Source of the DNA: Lycium barbarum
Lineage: Eukaryota; Streptophyta; Magnoliopsida; Solanales; Solanaceae
Reading direction: 5' to 3'
DNA length: 64,000 nt
Assembly (NCBI RefSeq): GCF_019175385.1
Contig: NC_083348.1
Location: forward strand, 46,150,950 to 46,214,949
The notes beneath the pieces were generated by a model. It was not told the DNA's origin and searched no databases. It saw only the letters and a program-made list of their open reading frames with translations. The position numbers were made by a program, and so were the translations under genes. Positions within the stretch are counted from its first letter, which is position 1, and every line of letters starts with the position of its first letter. This document shows, piece after piece, positions 58,044 to 64,000 of this stretch.

Positions 58044-58244
58044 AAAGTGGTATCAGAGCAGTTTGTCCACGGAATGTCTACAGGCCGTGTCTCGTAGAGT
58101 CTTGTTTATCGATGTGTTGTGCACCACATCTATAAACGGGAAGCTACAGGGCATTTAGGATGTCACTTTCTTTGGAATCTTAGATCGTGCGATAGAGCTG
58201 TGCTATTAGGATGATTTTGACCTGACTCGCCTTTGTGTTTGCAG
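55673..58244 (+). other. Possible intron in the long 5' leader of element 7
   Basis: GT at 55673-55674 in the context AAAAG|GTAAGAAT is a near-consensus plant donor. AG at 58243-58244 in the context CCTTTGTGTTTGCAG is an acceptor-like site exactly 2 nt before the gag ATG. Splicing would remove 2572 nt with most of the LTR downstream part, the primer-binding site and the leader with its many upstream ATGs. Equivalent donor and acceptor sites occur in the other elements. No transcript evidence is available here. Confidence 0.45.
58048..58059 (+). other. Primer-binding site of element 7
   Basis: TGGTATCAGAGC, four bases after the LTR end. The leader 58060-58246 follows, with the conserved GATCGTGCGATAGAGCTG block and no gene. 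Confidence 0.94.
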
Positions 58245-58246
58245 TG

Positions 58247-61200
58247 ATGCCTCCGAAGAAGGCAACGGCGGCCCAGAAGGGCAAGGCGAGGATTGGAGAG
58301 ACTAGCCAGGCACAGCGAGCTACCCGGGCTCGTGTTTATGATTTGCCTGAGGATGTGCCTCATTCTGAGGGGTCTGCTACACCCCCACTAGTACAGCCTG
58401 GAGCAGGACCTTCAGCAGCTCCAGAGGTCCGTGTACCCGCACCTGAGACTCCAGCTCCTCAGCCAGGGGCGGAGGATAGGACCCTGAGGGAGGCTGTACA
58501 GCTGTTGACTACACTAGTAGCAGGACAGGCTCGCAGGCGCGGGCGGAGGGACGACGATGATGATGACAGGCGGGACAGCCTGAGAGTTCGGGAGTTTTTG
58601 CTATGTGGCCCTCCAGAGTTCTTCGGGTCTAAGCCCGACGAGGACCCCCACGACTTTATTCGGGGGATGCGACACTCACTGGACTTGGTCAGGGCTTCAA
58701 AGACCGAGTCGGTTGAGCTGGCTTCGCACCGGCTTCGAGATGTGGCTACCCACTGGTACGAGACTTGGGAGCTGTCTAGAGGAGAGGGTGCCCCTCCAGC
58801 CACTTGGGATCAGTTTGTGACAGCATTCACCCGCCACTTTTTGCCCCCAGAGTTACGGCGGGCACGGGCTGATCGATTCTTACGTCTGCAGCAGAGGGGT
58901 CGGAGTGTTCGCGAGTATAACCTTGAGTTTGATTCTCTGGCCCGATATGCACCGGCAGTGGTAGCAGATATGTCCGAACGGATGCACATATATGTTATGG
59001 GATTGGACCGGTATTTGGTTGATAGCTGTATGGCAGTGTCATTGCAGGCAGACATGGACATTTCCCGACTTCAGGCCTATGCGATGGGTATGGAGGACCG
59101 TCGCAGGTCTGATCCGGCTGGCAGAGATCGAGATAGGAGGCCGCCCAAGAGGGCTAGGTCCGCAGGTTATGCGGGAGATTCTCGAGGCGGACAGCCTCAG
59201 CAGCAGCAGTCAGACAGGCATTTCCCTCCCTCCGGCCGGGGTACTCAGTCAGGCAGCCGGAGATTCGATAGTACAGGACCGTCCGGGGCCAGTCAGAGCT
59301 CCAGAGTGGCAGGTTCACAGGTACCCAGGGGTCCTAGCCAGGCCAGACCACCCAGACCCCGTTGTCCCCATTGCGGGAAGTCTCATCCCGGGGAGTGTTA
59401 TCGAGCGACTGGAGCTTGCTTTTCGTGTGGTGGTCAGGGCCACTTTATGAGAGATTGTCCTTTGGCTAGCGGTTCTGGTAGTGCTGCTCAGCAGACAGGG
59501 TCAGCCGCCGGTTCTTCTTCTGCTCCATCAGTTGCACGCCCTGGAGGGCGAGGTATTTTAGCACCGGCAGGACGCGGTCGAGGCCGCGGTGGCACTTCAG
59601 GTTCTAGCGGTCCCTCGAACAGCATATATGCTTTGGCCAGCCGCCAGGATCAGGAGGCTTCGCCAAACGTCATCACAGGTACATTGCTGGTTTTCTCCAG
59701 ATCTGTATATGCATTGATTGACCCTGGCTCTACTTTATCATATATTTCCCCGCTCGTTGCTAGTAAGATTGGGATAGTGTCTGAGCCTATAGAACCATTT
59801 GAGGTAGCTACGCCAGTTGGGGATTTTATTATAGCGAGACAGATTTATAAGGATTGTTCTGTGACCATTTATGATCGTAGCACTAAGGCTGATTTGATAG
59901 AGTTAGACATGCTTGAGTTTGACGTCATTATGGGCATGGACTGGTTGTCTTCCTGTTATGCTAATGTCGACTGCCAGAAAAAGGTAGTCCGTTTTCAGTT
60001 TCCAGGAGAACCAGCCATAGAGTGGTTTGGATCTACAGCATCGCCGAGGGGTACGTTTATTTCATACCTCAAGGCTAAGAAGATGATCCAGAAGGGGTAT
60101 ATCTATCATTTGGTTCGTGTGCACGATACTGCCGCGGAGGTACCTACCCTTCAGTCTGTTCCGGTCGTCAGCGAGTTTCCAGATGTTTTTCCTAAAGAGC
60201 TTCCTGGCCTTCCGCCTGAGCGGGAGATTGATTTTACTATTGAGTTGATGCCGGATACACAGCCTATATCTATTCCTCCGTACAGGATGGCACCAGCTGA
60301 GTTGAAGGAGTTGAAGGAGCAGCTGAAAGATTTGCTGGATAAGGGTTTTATCAGGCCCAGCACATCACCCTGGGGGGCGCCGGTATTGTTTGTCAGGAAG
60401 AAAGATGGGTCATTGCGTATGTGTATCGACTACCGGCAGCTGAATAAGGTGACTATTAAGAACAAATATCCCCTCCCCCGGATTGATGATTTGTTTGACC
60501 AGCTGCAGGGTGCTAGACATTTTTCAAAGATAGATCTGCGTTCTGGTTATCATCAGGTGCGAGTACGGGAGTCAGATATCCCGAAGACTGCTTTCAGGAC
60601 TCGGTACGGGCATTATGAGTTCAGAGTTATGTCTTTCGGGCTGTCTAATGCTCCAGCAGTATTTATGGATCTGATGAACCGGGTATTTCGGCCTTTCCTG
60701 GATATGTTTGTTATTGTGTTTATTGATGATATTCTGATTTACTCGCGATCAGTCGAGGAGCATTCAGATCATTTGAGGACGGTACTTGGCATCCTCCGTC
60801 AGCAGAAGTTATATGCTAAATTCTCTAAGTGTGAGTTCTGGTTGACTTCTGTGGCATTCTTGGGCCATATTGTCGGCGCAGATGGTATTCGAGTTGACAC
60901 GCAGAAGATTGAGGCTGTGCAGAATTGGCCCAGGCCTACTACACCGACAGAGGTGCGTAGTTTTCTTGGATTGGCTGGGTATTACCGCAGGTTCGTGGAG
61001 GATTTCTCTTCTATTTCAGCACCACTGACGAGGCTTACCCAGAAAGCAGCAAAATTCCAGTGGACAGATGCTTGCGAGCGCAGCTTTCAGATGCTGAAGG
61101 AGAGATTGATTACAGCACCAGTTTTGGCTCTTCCAGAGGGATCTGACGGGTATGTTGTCTATTGTGACGCCTCTGGTATTGGGATAGGATGTGTATTGAT

Positions 61201-63109
61201 GCAGCACGGTCGAGTCATAGCCTATGCTTCCCGGCAGCTCAGACCGCACGAGAAAAACTATCCCACTCATGATCTTGAGTTGGCCGCGGTGATTCATGCT
61301 TTGAAGATTTGGCGGCATTATTTATATGGGGTCCATGTTGATATCTATACGGACCATAAGAGTCTCCAGTATATTTTTAGACAGAAGGAACTAAATTTGC
61401 GGCAGCGGAGATGGCTTGAGTTACTAAAGGATTACGACGTTGATATTTTGTACCATCCGGGGAAAGCCAATGTGGTAGCTGATGCGCTTAGCCGCAAGTC
61501 CGTGGGCAGTCTGGCTGATGTTCCATCTGATAAGAGAGATTTGGTTCGTGATATTCATCAGCTGGCCAGCCTCGGAGTTCGTTTGGTGGATTCTGGAGAT
61601 TCTGGGATTTCTGTTCGTCCAGTTGCTGAGTCATCTATTATTCAGGAGGTAAAGCAGCGCCAGTTTGAGGATCCTCTTTTGATTCAGTACAGAGATGTGG
61701 CCCTTAGTAAATCAAAGACTCAGTTTGAGATCTCGCCTGACGGAGTATTATTATATGACGGCAGATTCTGTGTACCGGACGTTGCGGGCTTACGGCGGCA
61801 GATTATGGGCGAGGCCCATAATGCACGATATTCTGTCCATCCTGGTCCCACTAAAATGTATCGGGACCTCAGGTGTTTGTATTGGTGGGACGGCATGAAG
61901 AAAGATATTGCTGAGTTTGTTAGTCAGTGCCCGAACTGCCAGCAAGTTAAGATCGAGCATCAGAAGCCCGGTGGATTATTACAGGAGATGGAAATTCCAG
62001 CCTGGAAATGGGAGATGATTAATATGGATTTCGTTGTTGGACTACCGCGCACTCCACGCAGGTACGACTCTATCTGGGTTGTTGTTGACAGGCTGACGAA
62101 ATCAGCCCATTTCCTTCCGGTTCGGACTACTTATTCGGCTGAGGACTATGCCAGATTGTATATCAGAGAGATAGTCAGACTTCACGGAGTCCCGATATCT
62201 ATTATTACTGACCGAGGTACCCAGTTTACAGCAAATTTCTGGAGGTCATTTCAGGAGGGATTAGGGACTCAGGTGAGTCTCAGTACAGCTTTTCACCCCC
62301 AGTCCGACGGGCAGGCCGAGCGCACTATTCAGACGCTCGAAGATATGTTGCGGGCCTGCGTTATTGATTTCAGGGGCTGCTGGGATGATCATTTGCCGCT
62401 TATTGAGTTTGCCTATAATAACAGTTATCACTCCAGCATCCAGATGGCACCGTATGAAGCCCTGTATGGCAGGAAATGCAAATCTCCTATTGGTTGGTTT
62501 GACGTGGGCGAAACTAAGCTGATTGGGCCAGATGTGATCCAGGAAGCTGTAGATAAGGTAAAGCTTATTCGAGAGCGATTATTGGCTGCTCAGAGTCGAC
62601 AGAAAGCTTATGCAGATAGACGACGTCGACCGTTAGAGTTCCGGATTGGCGACTGGGTATTCCTGAAGGTGTCGCCCATGAAGGGTGTCATGAGATTCGG
62701 TAAAAAGGGTAAGTTGAGCCCCCGGTACATTGGACCGTATCAGATCGTGCGAAAGATAGGCGAGGTCGCCTATGAGCTAGACTTACCATCCGACTTGGAG
62801 GCCGTACACCCGGTGTTTCATGTGTCTATGTTGCGGAAATGTATTGGTGATCCTGCCAGGATATTCCCAGTAGATGACATTCAGGTGACGGAGCAGTTAT
62901 CTTATGACGAGCAGCCTATATCTATTCTGGATCGACAGGTGCGGAGACTACGCACTAAAGAGGTGCCCTCCGTTAAAGTCCTGTGGCGCAACAATAATCG
63001 GGAGGAGATGACTTGGGAGGCGGAGGACGAGATGAAGAAGAAATATCCCCACTTGTTTCCGACATCCACAGGTAATCTAATTTCTTTTTCAGTTTGTTGT
63101 GTTGATTGA
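58247..63109 (+). CDS. gag-pol: Gag-pol polyprotein of element 7 (1620 aa), intact
   Basis: One uninterrupted frame from ATG 58247 ([13 protein letters not shown]) to TGA 63107-63109. A GTG 12 bases upstream is in frame, but the ATG is the conserved start in related copies. Domains: basic N-terminus, gag core about 110-235 ([18 protein letters not shown]), CCHC knuckle 391-404 ([14 protein letters not shown]), aspartic protease with DPGST at D492, reverse transcriptase about 640-860 with SPWGAPV (W709) and VFIDDIL (D827, D828), RNase H with D974, E1011, D1036 and D1079, integrase zinc finger H1191, H1198, C1228 and C1231, catalytic D1261, D1322 and E1358 (D,D35E), GPY/F module near 1490-1500, and a chromodomain-like end about 1560-1605. 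The product would be cut by its protease into capsid, protease, RT-RNase H and integrase; the chromodomain may guide integration to heterochromatin. No catalytic residue is missing. Gag and pol share one frame, so no frameshift is needed. Confidence 0.97.
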   Translation: MPPKKATAAQKGKARIGETSQAQRATRARVYDLPEDVPHSEGSATPPLVQPGAGPSAAPEVRVPAPETPAPQPGAEDRTLREAVQLLTTLVAGQARRRGRRDDDDDDRRDSLRVREFLLCGPPEFFGSKPDEDPHDFIRGMRHSLDLVRASKTESVELASHRLRDVATHWYETWELSRGEGAPPATWDQFVTAFTRHFLPPELRRARADRFLRLQQRGRSVREYNLEFDSLARYAPAVVADMSERMHIYVMGLDRYLVDSCMAVSLQADMDISRLQAYAMGMEDRRRSDPAGRDRDRRPPKRARSAGYAGDSRGGQPQQQQSDRHFPPSGRGTQSGSRRFDSTGPSGASQSSRVAGSQVPRGPSQARPPRPRCPHCGKSHPGECYRATGACFSCGGQGHFMRDCPLASGSGSAAQQTGSAAGSSSAPSVARPGGRGILAPAGRGRGRGGTSGSSGPSNSIYALASRQDQEASPNVITGTLLVFSRSVYALIDPGSTLSYISPLVASKIGIVSEPIEPFEVATPVGDFIIARQIYKDCSVTIYDRSTKADLIELDMLEFDVIMGMDWLSSCYANVDCQKKVVRFQFPGEPAIEWFGSTASPRGTFISYLKAKKMIQKGYIYHLVRVHDTAAEVPTLQSVPVVSEFPDVFPKELPGLPPEREIDFTIELMPDTQPISIPPYRMAPAELKELKEQLKDLLDKGFIRPSTSPWGAPVLFVRKKDGSLRMCIDYRQLNKVTIKNKYPLPRIDDLFDQLQGARHFSKIDLRSGYHQVRVRESDIPKTAFRTRYGHYEFRVMSFGLSNAPAVFMDLMNRVFRPFLDMFVIVFIDDILIYSRSVEEHSDHLRTVLGILRQQKLYAKFSKCEFWLTSVAFLGHIVGADGIRVDTQKIEAVQNWPRPTTPTEVRSFLGLAGYYRRFVEDFSSISAPLTRLTQKAAKFQWTDACERSFQMLKERLITAPVLALPEGSDGYVVYCDASGIGIGCVLMQHGRVIAYASRQLRPHEKNYPTHDLELAAVIHALKIWRHYLYGVHVDIYTDHKSLQYIFRQKELNLRQRRWLELLKDYDVDILYHPGKANVVADALSRKSVGSLADVPSDKRDLVRDIHQLASLGVRLVDSGDSGISVRPVAESSIIQEVKQRQFEDPLLIQYRDVALSKSKTQFEISPDGVLLYDGRFCVPDVAGLRRQIMGEAHNARYSVHPGPTKMYRDLRCLYWWDGMKKDIAEFVSQCPNCQQVKIEHQKPGGLLQEMEIPAWKWEMINMDFVVGLPRTPRRYDSIWVVVDRLTKSAHFLPVRTTYSAEDYARLYIREIVRLHGVPISIITDRGTQFTANFWRSFQEGLGTQVSLSTAFHPQSDGQAERTIQTLEDMLRACVIDFRGCWDDHLPLIEFAYNNSYHSSIQMAPYEALYGRKCKSPIGWFDVGETKLIGPDVIQEAVDKVKLIRERLLAAQSRQKAYADRRRRPLEFRIGDWVFLKVSPMKGVMRFGKKGKLSPRYIGPYQIVRKIGEVAYELDLPSDLEAVHPVFHVSMLRKCIGDPARIFPVDDIQVTEQLSYDEQPISILDRQVRRLRTKEVPSVKVLWRNNNREEMTWEAEDEMKKKYPHLFPTSTGNLISFSVCCVD

Positions 63110-63183
63110 TAAAATGAACTATGTATGTCATTATTAAAAAGGGACACTCCTGCCTTGATCATAAGACCTTATAAGATTAATTT

Positions 63184-63219
63184 AACATTCGGGGACGAAT
63201 GTTCTTAAGGGGGGGAGAA
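63184..63219 (+). promoter_or_regulatory. Pre-PPT hairpin and PPT of element 7
   Basis: Perfect stems AACATTCG/CGAATGTT with loop GGGA (63184-63203), then CTTAAGGGGGGGAGAA before the LTR start at 63220. The loop differs from the AGGA of other copies while the stems are kept. The 74 bases before it (63110-63183) are untranslated. Confidence 0.88.
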
Positions 63220-64000
63220 TGTTATGTCCCGTGTTTTCGTATAATTGGAAATCGTGAAATAATTACAACTTGTGGATTATAAGGACATATTTTGATTTTA
63301 GTGAATATGACTATGTTGGTTATGGAATTATTAATGTTAAGACCTCGGGGTAGGCCGAGAATAAATTTGGAATTTCGGAAATTAGTTTCGGGAATTACAA
63401 AACGGGACTTTTGTGAATTGGGCCAAGAATTAGAGTACAACAAAATTGAGGCCCAAATGTTTAGGGTGGCCGGCCAAGGCCAAGCCCAAGCTTCATTTTA
63501 AGTGGTCATGTGTTTATCACATGACCCTTAATCAATATATATCCTTATGTTCCCTTTGAACTTTCAAGAAAAACCAAGATAAACACAAAAGAAATTGAAG
63601 AATGCCCTCTTGAGGCTCTCGGCCGAACCACATATTCCTCAACAAAATATTTTTCTAGCCTTTTGTTTTGATCACAAAATCGTGTCCCTTTGGTAAGTAT
63701 AGTAAGCACAAGACGCTCTCCGACGTGATACAATTTGTTTGGCACAAGAACTACGTTTGCGACAAGTCGGAAAATCAAGACAAGGTAAGAATTTTGCCCC
63801 TCTAATATTATAGAATTGATATGAATGTGTTAAGGATTGGAAATAGACGAGAATCCCGTAATTTTGATATAAATAGAAAGCTGTGGGTGTGTGTGGATAG
63901 TGTGTGTTGGCCGTGAGCCATAGAGAGGAAAATTGATGTGAATTGATCTTGGTTAAGTTGGTATAATGTGTTGTTGTGACCCTTATGTCGTAAATGATTA
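63220..64000 (+). mobile_element. 3' LTR of element 7 (first 781 bp; cut by window end)
   Basis: Starts TGTTATGTCCCG and matches 55108-55888 without gaps, with about six substitutions (for example ACGAC/ACAAC, TTTTTGG/TTTGTTTGG context, GTTTGTGAC/GTTTGCGAC, AAGAAAAG/AAGACAAG). The remainder and the right target duplication lie beyond 64000. Confidence 0.95.

Larger units (their letters stand above)
55108..64000 (+). mobile_element. Element 7: young, apparently intact Ty3/Gypsy chromovirus
   Basis: 5' LTR 55108-58043, primer-binding site 58048-58059, a single gag-pol frame 58247-63109, PPT to 63219 and a 3' LTR from 63220 that runs out of the window after 781 bp. The LTRs align without gaps over these 781 bp and differ at about six places by eye. 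Left target copy GTTAT (55103-55107). All parts needed for autonomy are present in the visible portion. It is the youngest insertion in the nest 4-5-6-7. Confidence 0.94.

Noticed and set aside
58235..58246. Upstream GTG start for the gag-pol frame
   Set aside because: Related elements share the start at ATG (MPPKK or MPMMRK) and have different bases upstream; plant translation from GTG is unlikely.
63071..63092. GT...AG pair near the end of gag-pol (GTAATCTAATTTC...TTTTTCAG)
   Set aside because: About 22 bases is far below plant intron size, and the unspliced frame already ends normally.

Overview
The window is a stretch of plant nuclear DNA made entirely of LTR retrotransposons, most of them nested in one another. 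I find no host gene, tRNA gene or CRISPR array. Reverse transcriptase, RNase H, DDE integrase and a C-terminal chromodomain in one pol order, plus a primer-binding site TGGTATCAGAGC (initiator tRNA-Met type), place the elements in Ty3/Gypsy, most like the Del/Tekay chromoviruses. The LTR ends (TGTTAtatcccg ... gggtcgtgaca) recall Solanaceae repeats; that host assignment is recall-based inference.

Layout, left to right. 1-7083: right part of a plus-strand element (pol remnant, 3' LTR 4678-7083), with a solo LTR (208-3267) in its integrase zinc finger. 7084-13902: a minus-strand tandem of a non-autonomous element (internal, LTR, internal, LTR stub) whose internal region carries a 5S rRNA-derived segment. 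13903-27755: a plus-strand element with truncated 5' LTR, decayed gag split by a solo LTR (15945-22611, itself split by another, 17805-21007), the same 5S-bearing non-autonomous segment, a deleted pol end and a 3' LTR. 27756-37104: a plus-strand second-family element that has lost nearly all pol, with solo LTRs in its 5' LTR (27999-31474) and its leader (31763-34107). 37105-44556: a minus-strand decayed element whose LTR holds an unrelated TGAT...ATCA solo LTR (37858-39271). Its gag is split at 44557 by a second minus-strand element (44557-54307). That element's 5' LTR is split by a plus-strand LTR (54308-55107), which is split by a young, apparently intact element (55108 to beyond 64000) with one uninterrupted 1620-residue gag-pol frame and LTRs differing at about six of 781 comparable positions.

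The most interesting signals cut across elements. (1) A splice-donor-like AAG|GTAAG lies in most first-family LTRs and an acceptor-like TTTNCAG lies exactly 2 nt before the gag ATG, suggesting a shared intron of about 2.6 kb that removes the long leader. (2) 5S rRNA-derived segments with recognisable Pol III boxes sit inside two copies of a non-autonomous Gypsy family. (3) A near-perfect hairpin precedes every polypurine tract. (4) A twin-hairpin block is conserved in all LTR families except the Tat-like one. (5) Repeats with compensating stem changes and palindromic TACGGWCCGTA clusters occur inside LTRs. Six solo LTRs with 5-bp target duplications and several microhomology deletions show strong recombinational removal alongside insertion.
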